DNA from: OLB4 sp002050165
GTDB lineage: Bacteria > Bacteroidota > Ignavibacteria > Tepidaquicellales > Tepidaquicellaceae
DNA length: 64,000 nt
Direction: 5' to 3'
Assembly: GCA_030263475.1 (NCBI GenBank)
Contig: SZPC01000002.1
Coordinates: 62,001 to 126,000 of the forward strand
Positions 40,933-49,563 of the stretch are shown here, one piece after another. The position numbers and the translations under genes are program-made. Each line of letters starts with the position of its first letter. The first letter of the stretch is position 1. The notes below the pieces were generated by a model. It saw only the letters and a list, made by a program, of their open reading frames with translations. It searched no databases and was not told where the DNA came from.

Positions 40933-42627
40933 TTATAAATTTGAACCTGTGGGATTTTCTATCCAACTACTGATTTCATTGATTACACTTGAAATGGAAC
41001 TCTCTTCGAACGGTGAGTTTAAATTACCCAGCTTTAAAAGCTCTTTGAACGACTTGCTACCTCCGGCACGACAGAGTGCAAGATATTCATTCCATGCTTT
41101 AGACCTGTCCTTGTTTGATTTTATCAAGAATTGAAGAGCGCAAATCATAGCGAGACAGTAATCAATATAGTAAAACGGCATTCTGTAAATATGTGGCTGT
41201 GACTGCCAATAGCCACCGTTATTGAGGTAAAAATTCTCATCGTAATCTTTCCATGGGAGATATTTTCTTTCAGTTTCCCTCCATGCCTGATTCCTTTCCG
41301 AAGGAGTCATATCCGGGTTTTCATAAATTATGTGCTGAAACTCGTCAACAGTAACTCCATAGGGAATAAAAAGGATTGACTTTTCGAGGTGTCCGGTTTT
41401 AAATTTTTCAGTCTCACCGTTAAAAAATAATTTCATCCACGGCCAGGTGATGAACTCCATACTCATGGAATGTATTTCCGCAGATTCGAGTGTTGGGAAA
41501 ACGTATTCCGGAACAGAAAAATTTCTGCTGGAAAACGCCTGAAATGCGTGACCGGCTTCATGGGTAAGTACGCGGATATCATCGGATGTGCCGTTCATGT
41601 TGGCGAATATGAACGGTGTTTTATATTCGGGAATAAAAGTACAATAACCACCCGGTGCTTTACCCTCTTTATTATACAAGTCCATCAGGTTATTCTCAAT
41701 CATTGTGTCCATAAATAAATTCGTTTCCTCTGAGAGTTGTGCATACATTTCTCTAGCACGCTCTACAATCCATTCAGGATTTCCCTTTGGTTTTGCGTTG
41801 CCGGTTTTGAATATCAGGTCGTAATCGTAATATTTGGGATTATCAATTCCTGCCCGTTCCATTTGTTTATATTTCAGTTTAGTTGCAATCGGAACTATGT
41901 ATTTTAAAACGTGATTGCGAAATTTGCCTACATCAGTTTTATCGTAATCCGTGCGATATAATTTTGCATAGGCCATATCTGTGTAATTTTCATATCCGAG
42001 CTTCCGTGCCATTTTGGTGCGGACTTTGACAAGCTTATCGTATATCTCATCCAATTCTTTCGAGTTATTTTCAAAGAAACCCCATTTCGCAATAGCAGCT
42101 TTGCGCCGTATTTCGCGGTCAGTCGAAGTGGAATACGGAGCCATACCTGAAATATTTATTGTCTTGCCCTCAAAATTAATTTTCGCAGATGATAATAATT
42201 TTACATACTGGCTTACAAACTTGTTGCTTTCCTGTAAGTCGGGGACAATCTGTGGACTAAATGCTTTCAATGTAGCATTTGCGATGTTGAACAATTGTTC
42301 ACCAAACTCCGAGAAAAGCTCACTTTTGAAGACTGAATTAGTTAATGATTTATAGTAATCAAAAATTAATCCGTCAACTATTGGTTTATTTTCATCGAAA
42401 AAGTTATGCTCCTTTTCAAAAAACTTATCGGTTGTATTTCGGGTAAAATTAATTGATGCAATTGTGCTCATAGTTTCGAAATCATTTCTCAGTGCATTTA
42501 TTAATTTGATAGTTTCAATCTGTTGTTCAACGGATGAAGCATCATTAAATTGTAATAGTAAGTTATTAAATTTTTCTTTGTAAGCTTTCAAGTCGGGTCG
42601 TTTGTATACGTAATCGTTAAATTTCAT
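40933..42627 (-). CDS. M3 family oligoendopeptidase (PepF-like)
   Basis: Zinc metallopeptidase of 564 residues acting on short peptides in the cytosol. The zinc site is VLTHEAGHAFQAF (His356, Glu357, His360), with the third ligand Glu in LESAEIHSMSMEF (about residue 385). SSRNFSVPEYVFPTLE and the C-terminal FYYIDYCLAMICALQFL match M3B oligoendopeptidases. There is no signal peptide. Four bases separate it from trhO and 14 bases from the ferredoxin gene upstream, so these form one transcript. Confidence 0.94.
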   Translation of the reverse strand: MKFNDYVYKRPDLKAYKEKFNNLLLQFNDASSVEQQIETIKLINALRNDFETMSTIASINFTRNTTDKFFEKEHNFFDENKPIVDGLIFDYYKSLTNSVFKSELFSEFGEQLFNIANATLKAFSPQIVPDLQESNKFVSQYVKLLSSAKINFEGKTINISGMAPYSTSTDREIRRKAAIAKWGFFENNSKELDEIYDKLVKVRTKMARKLGYENYTDMAYAKLYRTDYDKTDVGKFRNHVLKYIVPIATKLKYKQMERAGIDNPKYYDYDLIFKTGNAKPKGNPEWIVERAREMYAQLSEETNLFMDTMIENNLMDLYNKEGKAPGGYCTFIPEYKTPFIFANMNGTSDDIRVLTHEAGHAFQAFSSRNFSVPEYVFPTLESAEIHSMSMEFITWPWMKLFFNGETEKFKTGHLEKSILFIPYGVTVDEFQHIIYENPDMTPSERNQAWRETERKYLPWKDYDENFYLNNGGYWQSQPHIYRMPFYYIDYCLAMICALQFLIKSNKDRSKAWNEYLALCRAGGSKSFKELLKLGNLNSPFEESSISSVINEISSWIENPTGSNL

Positions 42628-42641
42628 AATAGAAATGGCAT

Positions 42642-42998
42642 TTATTTTTTGGGAAATTTGATTTGATATTTTTCAACCGGTTTACCATCTATGAGGTGTT
42701 GCTTAATAATTTTTTCAAGCACTTTAGGAGAGCAGGAGTGATACCAGACGCCTTCGGGATAGACAACGGCAATTGGTCCGCTTTCGCAGATCCTCAGACA
42801 ATTTGCCTTAGTTCTGAAAACTCCGCCATCACCCGTGAGATTAAGTTCTTCGAGCCTTGACTTCAGGTAGTCCCAGGATTCAAGAGATTTTTGCCTGCTG
42901 CAACATTTGTCTTTCGTTTGATCGCAACACAGGAAAATATGTCTTTCTATTTTATCAATACCCAGTTTCAGGGCTTTTTTAACCGGAGCTTTGCTCAA
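42642..42998 (-). CDS. Thioredoxin-like [2Fe-2S] ferredoxin
   Basis: Protein of 118 residues with the pattern of thioredoxin-fold ferredoxins. RHIFLCCDQTKDKCCSR supplies the first Cys ligands (Cys24, Cys25 and nearby Cys32-33), and FRTKANCLRICESGPIAVVY (about residues 62-81) supplies the second pair. PEGVWYHSCSPKVLEKII and the Lys-rich end fit. It would carry single electrons in the cytosol; a partner is not obvious. It overlaps the acyltransferase gene upstream by 20 bases. Confidence 0.88.
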   Translation of the reverse strand: MSKAPVKKALKLGIDKIERHIFLCCDQTKDKCCSRQKSLESWDYLKSRLEELNLTGDGGVFRTKANCLRICESGPIAVVYPEGVWYHSCSPKVLEKIIKQHLIDGKPVEKYQIKFPKK

Positions 42999-44184
42999 TT
43001 AGTTTTATTTCTCCCGCTTTTTCTTTTTTAATCAATTTCATTCCAAACAACACCCTGAGGAAATTAAATCGCCGGATAATGAATTCATATATAGCTAGCG
43101 ATCCAAGAAGGGTAGTGTTACCTATAATCATAAACTTTATGAGAACAGGTTGATCTAATTGAATTACATAAAATGCAACAACAATCAAAACAGATTGATG
43201 TATTATATATAGGGGATAAATCCCTTCGGTTGCATACGAGAGTAACTTTGATTTAACGTTCAGGTATCGTCTGCCGTAACCAAGGATAGACAAAACCCAA
43301 AACCATGCTAACAGGGTTTCGGTAATCCAATATATAAAATAAGCAGACGAGGTGTTGTCGTTATTTTTCGTGAATATGTGTATAACCGTGAATGTTATCG
43401 CCAGTATCAGTGAAGTTAATCTCTGGTCTTTAAGTGATTCCCAAAGTTTTTCACTTGAACAAATCAGGTAACCGTAACAGAAAAAAATGAAGAAGTAAAC
43501 AAAGTTCGCACCGTCATCAACCAAATTATGAAATCCGGAAAATTTATCGCGAAGTAAAATTTGTGCAATCACGAGCGGTATTACAAGAAGGTTAATTCTA
43601 AAAACCGGTACGAGAAAGTCTGTAATAATTTTTAAAAGGTTTTTCCCATTTTCCGACCTGAAAAATGTGAAAAGTGGGATCCCGATTACAGAATAGATAA
43701 ACAAATATCCGATAAACCATAAGTGATGCCAGCTGAAATTTCCAAGTATACCCAGTCCGTAAATTTTACCCTCGCTCGGATTTAAAAATTTTTGTTTGAA
43801 ATCAAGGTAGCTTGAGAATTCCCAACCCTGCTTAATTAGTTCGAAATATTGTTGGTGTGGGATTAATATAAACATGCCAAATGCGAGAGGTATCAATAGC
43901 CTGCTTGAACGTTCACGAAAATACTGGAATCCGTTTCTATATCCGAATGCAAACAATGTTCCTGCACCTGAAATCACAAATAATAACGGCATTCTCCAGT
44001 GGGAAAGGAATTCAGTGAAGATATCCAAAAACGGATCTGAAACAGAATCCTGAATGAAATACCAAGACCAACTGATGAATACCATGCCAGCGTGAAAATA
44101 GAGTAAAAGTATTATAGCAATAACTTTAAGCCAGTCGAGGTCGTATCGTCTTTCTCTTTTTTGGGATTTACTCATTTTGCCCAT
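42979..44184 (-). CDS. Acyltransferase 3 family membrane protein
   Basis: Membrane O-acyltransferase of 401 residues with about ten helices. The first helix contains RRYDLDWLKVIAIILLLYFH, with the catalytic His of the family at the end (residue 32), followed by LSHWRMPLLFVISGAGTLFA and, later, WHHLWFIGYLFIYSVIGIPL. These enzymes acetylate or succinylate sugars, peptidoglycan or lipids on the outer face. Two starts are possible: ATG at 44184 or ATG at 44175 (MSKSQKRERR). The first lies inside an attC-like repeat, so the second may be the older start. It overlaps the ferredoxin gene by 20 bases. Confidence 0.88.
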   Translation of the reverse strand: MGKMSKSQKRERRYDLDWLKVIAIILLLYFHAGMVFISWSWYFIQDSVSDPFLDIFTEFLSHWRMPLLFVISGAGTLFAFGYRNGFQYFRERSSRLLIPLAFGMFILIPHQQYFELIKQGWEFSSYLDFKQKFLNPSEGKIYGLGILGNFSWHHLWFIGYLFIYSVIGIPLFTFFRSENGKNLLKIITDFLVPVFRINLLVIPLVIAQILLRDKFSGFHNLVDDGANFVYFFIFFCYGYLICSSEKLWESLKDQRLTSLILAITFTVIHIFTKNNDNTSSAYFIYWITETLLAWFWVLSILGYGRRYLNVKSKLLSYATEGIYPLYIIHQSVLIVVAFYVIQLDQPVLIKFMIIGNTTLLGSLAIYEFIIRRFNFLRVLFGMKLIKKEKAGEIKLIEQSSG

Positions 44185-44232
44185 AACGTTTTAGCAGCTT
44201 GGCGAAGTGGCGGAAATCGAAGCACAAATGTT
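44181..44232 (-). mobile_element. attC-like inverted repeat downstream of the OmpA-type gene
   Basis: The left arm from AACG (44185) to GGCG (44204) pairs imperfectly with CGAAGCACAAATGTT (44218-44232), leaving unpaired bases on one arm (CAG, GG), as in integron attC sites. On the minus strand it ends ...AAAACGTTATGG, a GTT-containing end like an attC R' box. No integrase gene is present. Call is tentative. Confidence 0.35.
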
Positions 44233-45344
44233 CAGTTTTGCACAAATATAAATTCAACCCTCCTATTGTTTGCTTTTCCTTCCAAAGTGTTATTATTATC
44301 CACCGGTCTTGATTCTCCTTCTCCGTCAGTAATCAATTTAGATGATTCTATTCCAAAGTTTTTTATTAAAAATGATTTTACAGCTTCGGCACGCTTTTTA
44401 GATAGAATAAGGTTGTCTGAATCATTTCCGTCACTATCAGTATGCCCGATAATTTTAACGATACCTTGAGTTGATTTTATGACATTTGCGGCTTGATTTA
44501 GTGCAGGCCAAGACTCTGGCTTAATAACCGCAGAATTGACGTTAAAATAGATAGTAGTGGTAACAAATTTACTCTCATTGTCAATTTTTACCACTTGAGA
44601 TTCAACCTCTGCGACTTTAAAATTTGTAAAATATAATCCATCTCCCCACATATTGGTCGCTAACATCAAGGTATAATTTATTCTTTGTGGCAAACCATTC
44701 GGCAAATCAATAAATTTCTTCTCGCCAATATAAACTTTAATATGAGTACCCATTCTTGAAATAGAAACTCTGTGTATTTTTCCTTTCTTCCAACCATTTT
44801 TGATGTCCTTACGGTCTAAGATTCGCTCTCCATCATAATTTTCTTTTGTGGCTTGGCAGTACAGAAGTTCTAAGGATGGATGTATGTCAATTTGAATTTG
44901 TGGGTTTTCATCAAAAGCGGTGCTATATTCATCTTTGATTACCTTGTCTCCTATAATGGAAATTATTAAACCGCTTTCCATTTCGCTCATTTTTTCTGCG
45001 TCTGCCCACATATCAAATTCAATAGTAAAATTTTCTGGCAGTGCCTTTAAACTTGTTGGGTAAAAAATCCCTCGTCTGGGAGTTTTTAACCATTTGCTAT
45101 CTTCGTTCATAATGCCCTTTATTCCTGGTGATTCCACATCATCAGCCTGGTCGAATTCTATGATTTTCCACTTGTTCAAACCGGTAGAAAAGTCGTCATA
45201 AAAAATAGTCTTGCTACCTGCTGTAAAGTCAAAATTACTGTACGCCTTGTTGTCAGCACTATTAATGTCGTCCACTTGTGCGTTTGCAACTTGGCAAATA
45301 GCTAATAAGCTAATAATTGAAAATGTAAATTTTATTCTTCTCAT
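44232..45344 (-). CDS. OmpA-family protein with N-terminal lectin/LamG-like domain
   Basis: Outer-membrane or periplasmic protein of 370 residues. The signal peptide RIKFTFSIISLLAICQVANA is cut before QVDDIN. Residues about 45-245 look like a concanavalin-type beta sandwich (FYDDFSTGLNKWKIIE, PENFTIEFDMWAD, KIHRVSISRMGTHIKVYI, LMLATNMWGDGLYFTNFKV). The C-terminal OmpA domain binds peptidoglycan: TTTIYFNVNSAVIKPESWPA, VKIIGHTDSDGNDSDNLILS and ANNRRVEFIF. Carbohydrate-like sandwich plus OmpA suggests cell-wall tethering. It is flanked by sequences resembling integron cassette junctions, and no partner genes are adjacent. Confidence 0.85.
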   Translation of the reverse strand: MRRIKFTFSIISLLAICQVANAQVDDINSADNKAYSNFDFTAGSKTIFYDDFSTGLNKWKIIEFDQADDVESPGIKGIMNEDSKWLKTPRRGIFYPTSLKALPENFTIEFDMWADAEKMSEMESGLIISIIGDKVIKDEYSTAFDENPQIQIDIHPSLELLYCQATKENYDGERILDRKDIKNGWKKGKIHRVSISRMGTHIKVYIGEKKFIDLPNGLPQRINYTLMLATNMWGDGLYFTNFKVAEVESQVVKIDNESKFVTTTIYFNVNSAVIKPESWPALNQAANVIKSTQGIVKIIGHTDSDGNDSDNLILSKKRAEAVKSFLIKNFGIESSKLITDGEGESRPVDNNNTLEGKANNRRVEFIFVQN

Positions 45345-45598
45345 TTTATATTCTTTTCAAGTTATTTATGAAAACGGCTTTGTCATAGCCTGACAGCTAA
45401 CAAGATAATTAAAGCGTATGTAAGTTTCATTGTAATAATTTAAGTTGAGTTTTGTCACGAAGGGAAATGAAACAAAGGGTTTCTCAACTTTGAGAATATC
45501 AGGCTGCAATAGTTATCAACCAGCATATTGAGAACAAACTTCGCATTGATTTTAAAAAACAATAATACTACTTTTGTGATTCGTAAAAATTCGTCAAG

Positions 45599-46060
45599 AT
45601 GAAAACAGCGATAGCAAAATCCAACAGAGTTACAAGATTTCTTAGGACGACCGACAACCAGCACAAGTGGTATTTGGTTGATGCAAACGGAAAGACACTG
45701 GGACGACTTGCAACTGAAATAGCAATGCGTATCAGGGGCAAGAGAAACCCTCAGTTTACGCCCAATTCTGACACTGGTGATTGGGTTGTTGTAATTAATG
45801 CTGATAAAGTTTCAATTGCGCCAAGGCGCGCGGAACAAAAGGTTTATTTAAGACACACCGGATATCCCGGTGGTCAGCGGTCAACCTCATTCAATGAAAT
45901 GATGAAGAAGCATCCTGAAAGGGTCATACAACTTGCGGTCAGACGAATGCTTCCTAAGAACAGGCTAGGAAGAAAGCTTATAAATAAACTGAAAGTTTAC
46001 AGTGGAGAAAATCATCCGCACTCCGCTCAAATACCGGAAATCCTTAATATAGAAACTTAA
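45599..46060 (+). CDS. rplM: 50S ribosomal protein L13
   Basis: Ribosomal protein of 153 residues, early assembly protein of the 50S subunit. DNQHKWYLVDANGKTLGRLA and EIAMRIRGKRNPQFTP open the protein, GDWVVVINADKVSI and YLRHTGYPGGQRSTSFNEMM follow, and AVRRMLPKNRLGRKLINKLK with YSGENHPHSAQ close it; all are L13 hallmarks. It begins the operon rplM-rpsI and precedes rpsB. The 254-base upstream region should hold the promoter. Confidence 0.98.
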   Translation: MKTAIAKSNRVTRFLRTTDNQHKWYLVDANGKTLGRLATEIAMRIRGKRNPQFTPNSDTGDWVVVINADKVSIAPRRAEQKVYLRHTGYPGGQRSTSFNEMMKKHPERVIQLAVRRMLPKNRLGRKLINKLKVYSGENHPHSAQIPEILNIET

Positions 46061-46073
46061 TTTAATTTTTATA

Positions 46074-46466
46074 ATGGCATCTACACCAATAATTGCGGTA
46101 GGTAGAAGAAAGACATCAACAGCAAGAGTATATCTCACACCGGGATCCGGAAAAATTTTGGTTAATTCAAAAGAACCGAAAGATTATTTCGTTAATGATT
46201 CGCTGATGAGAAATGCGCTCTCACCTCTGGAAATTACAAACACAACCGGAAATTTTGACATTAAAATTAATGTTAATGGCGGTGGCGTAAGCGGACAGGT
46301 TGGTGCGATCACATTGGCTTTATCACGTGCATTAGTTAAATCGAACGAAGAACTAAAACCTGAATTAAAAAGGTTTGACCTTATGACCAGGGATCCAAGA
46401 ATGGTAGAGAGAAAGAAATACGGCAGACCTAAAGCAAGGAAAAGATTCCAGTTTTCCAAGAGATAA
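46074..46466 (+). CDS. rpsI: 30S ribosomal protein S9
   Basis: Ribosomal protein of 130 residues. AVGRRKTSTARVYLTPGSGK starts it, YFVNDSLMRNALSPLEIT and NGGGVSGQVGAITLALSRAL form the middle, and the C-terminal MVERKKYGRPKARKRFQFSK R is the basic tail that reaches the P-site tRNA. It lies 13 bases after rplM, the standard L13-S9 pair. Confidence 0.98.
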   Translation: MASTPIIAVGRRKTSTARVYLTPGSGKILVNSKEPKDYFVNDSLMRNALSPLEITNTTGNFDIKINVNGGGVSGQVGAITLALSRALVKSNEELKPELKRFDLMTRDPRMVERKKYGRPKARKRFQFSKR

Positions 46467-46588
46467 AAATTTTTTAATAAACATATTTCCCGATCCATGC
46501 TTACCTGTGTCACTTTTAGTGATGTTAGCTATGGAAAAGACGGAAATAGAAGAATAACAAAAGCCAACACATTTTAACCAATCTCGTT

Positions 46589-46646
46589 GAACCAACCGGT
46601 TCTAAGACTTTTTCAGATGTAGTATGGCTTTGAAAATAATTAGGAG
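46589..46646 (+). promoter_or_regulatory. rpsB leader with small hairpin and ribosome binding site
   Basis: The 191-base rpsI-rpsB gap ends with GAACC-AACC-GGTTC (46589-46602) and a strong Shine-Dalgarno AGGAG (46642-46646) eleven bases before the ATG. An S2-binding leader that autoregulates rpsB is possible but cannot be shown here. Confidence 0.35.
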
Positions 46647-46657
46647 AAAAATCCAGC

Positions 46658-47395
46658 ATGTTCAAGGTGCAAATTGAAGACCTTCTTTTAGCAGGGTCAC
46701 ATTTCGGTCATTTAACCAGGCGGTGGAATCCGAAAATGAAGAAATATATCTTCATGGAGCGAAACGGAATCCACATTGTTGACCTAAAGAAAACTTTACA
46801 GTTATTGGAAGAAGCCTGCAATTCCATATCCAACATATCTTCTCAAGGAAAGAAGATGCTTTTCGTTGGTACCAAAAAGCAAGCAAAAGCTATTATAAAA
46901 GAACAGGCAGAACGCTGTGGCGCTTACTATGTCTGTGAAAGATGGCTTGGCGGTATGTTAACGAACTTCAATACTGTGAGGCGGAGCATAAAGAAACTAC
47001 AGAATCTCCAAAAAATGGAGGTTGACGGTACTATTGATAGTTTTGTAAAAAAAGAGAGGCTCATTATGGCGAGGGAAAAAGATAAACTTGAAAAAGTACT
47101 AAGCGGGATTGCCGATATGACAAGACTTCCGGGAGCAATATTTTTGGTTGACGTTAAAAAAGAACACATTGCAATTGATGAAGCAAGAAAACTTAGAATT
47201 CCTATCTACGCGATTGTTGATACTAATTGTGATCCCGACCTTATAGATTATCCGATTCCGGCGAATGACGATGCAGTTAAGTCAATTGAGATTATAACCA
47301 AAGCAATAGCAGATGCGGTAATTGAGGGTAACGCAGCTGCGAAAGAAAAACAAATGGATGAATCTGCTGAGATGCAGGAAAAAATGGAACAATAA
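46658..47395 (+). CDS. rpsB: 30S ribosomal protein S2
   Basis: Ribosomal protein of 245 residues. LLLAGSHFGHLTRRWNPKMK opens it (the usual GVHFGH is GSHFGH here), IFMERNGIHIVDLKKTLQLL follows, then LFVGTKKQAKAII, ERWLGGMLTNFNTVRRSIKK, RLPGAIFLVDVKKEHIAIDE and PIYAIVDTNCDPDLIDYPIP. All domains are present. The acidic tail (KEKQMDESAEMQEKMEQ) is a lineage feature. EF-Ts follows after 14 bases, the normal rpsB-tsf unit. Confidence 0.98.
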   Translation: MFKVQIEDLLLAGSHFGHLTRRWNPKMKKYIFMERNGIHIVDLKKTLQLLEEACNSISNISSQGKKMLFVGTKKQAKAIIKEQAERCGAYYVCERWLGGMLTNFNTVRRSIKKLQNLQKMEVDGTIDSFVKKERLIMAREKDKLEKVLSGIADMTRLPGAIFLVDVKKEHIAIDEARKLRIPIYAIVDTNCDPDLIDYPIPANDDAVKSIEIITKAIADAVIEGNAAAKEKQMDESAEMQEKMEQ

Positions 47396-47409
47396 TAAAC
47401 AACAATAAA

Positions 47410-48258
47410 ATGACGATAAGCATAGATCAAATTAAAGAACTCCGGAATAAGACAGGCGCAGGCATGGCTGATTGTAAAAAAGCGCTTGAGGATTCCGATG
47501 GAAATATCGAAAAGGCAATTGAAATACTCAGAAAGAAGGGAGCTGCACTTGCAACGAAGAGGGCTGATAAATCTACCAACGAAGGCGCTATTAAATCTAA
47601 AATCAGCGATGACAAAAAAAGCGCCGCAATTATTGAAGTGAATTGTGAAACTGACTTTGTCTCAAAAGGTGAGGCTTTTCAGGAATTTTCTGATAATGTT
47701 GCTGAAGCTACCTTGCTGGCAAAGTCTAACGATATTAATACCGTTCTTGAAACTAAAATTGGTGAGCTTACTATTAAAGAACGATTGGATTCACTTATGG
47801 CAGCAGTTGCAGAAAAGACGGAAATTAAACGAGTCTGTTATTTGCATATTGAAGATGGTTTCTTTGGGGATTACAACCATTTCGGAAGTAAACTGGGATC
47901 TCTTGTAGGTGCAAAGGGTGAATACACCGAAGAGGCCGGTGATATTTTAAATAAGATTGCAATGCAGGTTGTTGCAATGAATCCAATCGCTATTAAACGC
48001 GAAGATGTCCCGGCTGAAATCATTGAAAAGGAGAAAGAGATTTATACATCACAGGTAAAAAATGAAGGTAAACCTGAAAACATAATTGATAAAATTGTCC
48101 AGAATAAGACTGAAAAATACTTCCAGGAAAATGTATTGCTGGAACAGGAGTTCATTCAGGATTCAAAAATGGCAGTAATGGATTTCATAGCAGATTATAA
48201 AGAGAAGACAGGCAAAAGTTTTGAAATCACGGAGATGGTTAGATATCAACTTGGTTAG
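47410..48258 (+). CDS. tsf: Elongation factor Ts
   Basis: Nucleotide exchange factor of EF-Tu, 282 residues. The UBA-like N-terminal module IKELRNKTGAGMADCKKALE and the core signature EVNCETDFVSKGEAFQEFSD (about residues 77-96), which contacts EF-Tu, are clear. The C-terminal half has IAMQVVAMNPIAIKREDVPA, VLLEQEFIQDSKMAVMDFI and a dimerisation coiled region. Length is typical. pyrH follows after nine bases. Confidence 0.98.
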   Translation: MTISIDQIKELRNKTGAGMADCKKALEDSDGNIEKAIEILRKKGAALATKRADKSTNEGAIKSKISDDKKSAAIIEVNCETDFVSKGEAFQEFSDNVAEATLLAKSNDINTVLETKIGELTIKERLDSLMAAVAEKTEIKRVCYLHIEDGFFGDYNHFGSKLGSLVGAKGEYTEEAGDILNKIAMQVVAMNPIAIKREDVPAEIIEKEKEIYTSQVKNEGKPENIIDKIVQNKTEKYFQENVLLEQEFIQDSKMAVMDFIADYKEKTGKSFEITEMVRYQLG

Positions 48259-48267
48259 ATAAAAAAT

Positions 48268-48978
48268 ATGGAGCTGAAATACAAACGCATATTGCTGAAA
48301 CTTAGCGGGGAATCCCTCATGGGATCACAGAATTTCGGGATTGATGCGGATTTTCTCGAACACCTTTCAACTGAAATACAAGCGGTAGCCGAACTCAATG
48401 TGCAGATTGGAATCGTAATCGGAGGCGGAAATATCTATCGCGGTTTGTCGGCATCAAAACAGGGAATTGACAGGGTTACAGGTGATCTGATGGGAATGCT
48501 TGCGACTGTGATAAATTCACTCGCTCTGCAAAATGCACTTGAACGGAAAAATTTGTTTACGCGCGTGCAATCTGCTATAATGATGGATGAAGTCGCTGAA
48601 CCATTTATATTGCGAAGAGCAAGGAGACACCTTGAAAAAAATCGGATAGTAATTTTTTCAGCGGGTACGGGAAGTCCGTACTTTACGACCGATACGGCTG
48701 CTGCACTCAGGGCTATAGAGATCAATGCCGATTTAATTATCAAAGGAACAAGGGTTGACGGTGTTTACGACGATGATCCGGAAAAAAACCCAAATGCAAA
48801 AATGTTCAACCAACTGACCTTTGCAGATGTACTTGAAAAAAATCTAAGAGTAATGGATCTTACTGCTATTACTTTGTGCAGAGAAAATTCGCTTCCGATT
48901 CTCGTGTTTAATATGAATAAAAAAGGTAACCTGCTTAAACTGATTCAAGGTGAGAAAGTTGGAACAATTATTTCATAA
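48268..48978 (+). CDS. pyrH: UMP kinase
   Basis: Hexameric bacterial UMP kinase of 236 residues, making UDP for pyrimidine and cell-wall precursors. KRILLKLSGESLMGSQNFGI binds phosphate, IGIVIGGGNIYRG (about residues 48-60) is the family signature, GDLMGMLATVINSLALQNAL follows, and SAGTGSPYFTTDTAAALRAI (about 131-150) and GTRVDGVYDDDPEKNPNAK close the active site. It lies in the conserved rpsB-tsf-pyrH-frr order. Confidence 0.98.
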   Translation: MELKYKRILLKLSGESLMGSQNFGIDADFLEHLSTEIQAVAELNVQIGIVIGGGNIYRGLSASKQGIDRVTGDLMGMLATVINSLALQNALERKNLFTRVQSAIMMDEVAEPFILRRARRHLEKNRIVIFSAGTGSPYFTTDTAAALRAIEINADLIIKGTRVDGVYDDDPEKNPNAKMFNQLTFADVLEKNLRVMDLTAITLCRENSLPILVFNMNKKGNLLKLIQGEKVGTIIS

Positions 48979-48995
48979 ATTAACCTCAATTAAAT

Positions 48996-49553
48996 ATGGT
49001 TAAAGTTATTTTAAGGGAGTCTGAGGAGCGAATGAAAAAAGCTCTCGAGTTTGTCAAAAATGAATTTCTTAGAATAAGGACCGGACGGGCGTCAACCGGT
49101 TTAGTTGATAATGTAAAAATTGATTACTACGGGACACCCACTCCGTTAAACCAAGTTGGGAATATCAGTATACCTGATTCACAGACTATTGCGATACAGC
49201 CATGGGATAAATCGGTAATTTCATTAATAGAGAGAGCTATTCTGAATTCAGATCTCGGACTTAATCCCAGCAACGATGGAAATATCGTAAGAATTCCGAT
49301 TCCTCCGTTGAACGAAGAGAGAAGGAAAGAGTATGTTAAACTCGCGAAGAAAGTTGCTGAGGAGGGACGAATTTCAATCAGAAATATTCGCAGGGATGAG
49401 ATTGATAAACTCAAGAAAACGGAAAAGGAAGAACACATTTCCGAAGATGAGCGTAAACATGCGGAGGTAGAAATTCAAAAGCTTACAGATAAATACATAA
49501 AAGAGATTGATAACAATCTTATCTCAAAAGAGAAAGAGATAATGGAGGTTTAA
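48996..49553 (+). CDS. frr: Ribosome recycling factor
   Basis: Protein of 185 residues that with EF-G splits post-termination ribosomes. RMKKALEFVKNEFLRIRTGR (residues about 11-30), YYGTPTPLNQVGNISIPD, IQPWDKSVISLIERAIL, LGLNPSNDGNIVRIPIPPLN and RRKEYVKLAKKVAEEGRISI, then NIRRDEIDKLKK, are all hallmarks of RRF. The tRNA-mimicking helix bundle is complete. waaA follows after ten bases, a link between translation and LPS genes. Confidence 0.98.
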   Translation: MVKVILRESEERMKKALEFVKNEFLRIRTGRASTGLVDNVKIDYYGTPTPLNQVGNISIPDSQTIAIQPWDKSVISLIERAILNSDLGLNPSNDGNIVRIPIPPLNEERRKEYVKLAKKVAEEGRISIRNIRRDEIDKLKKTEKEEHISEDERKHAEVEIQKLTDKYIKEIDNNLISKEKEIMEV

Positions 49554-49563
49554 CCCCGATGCA

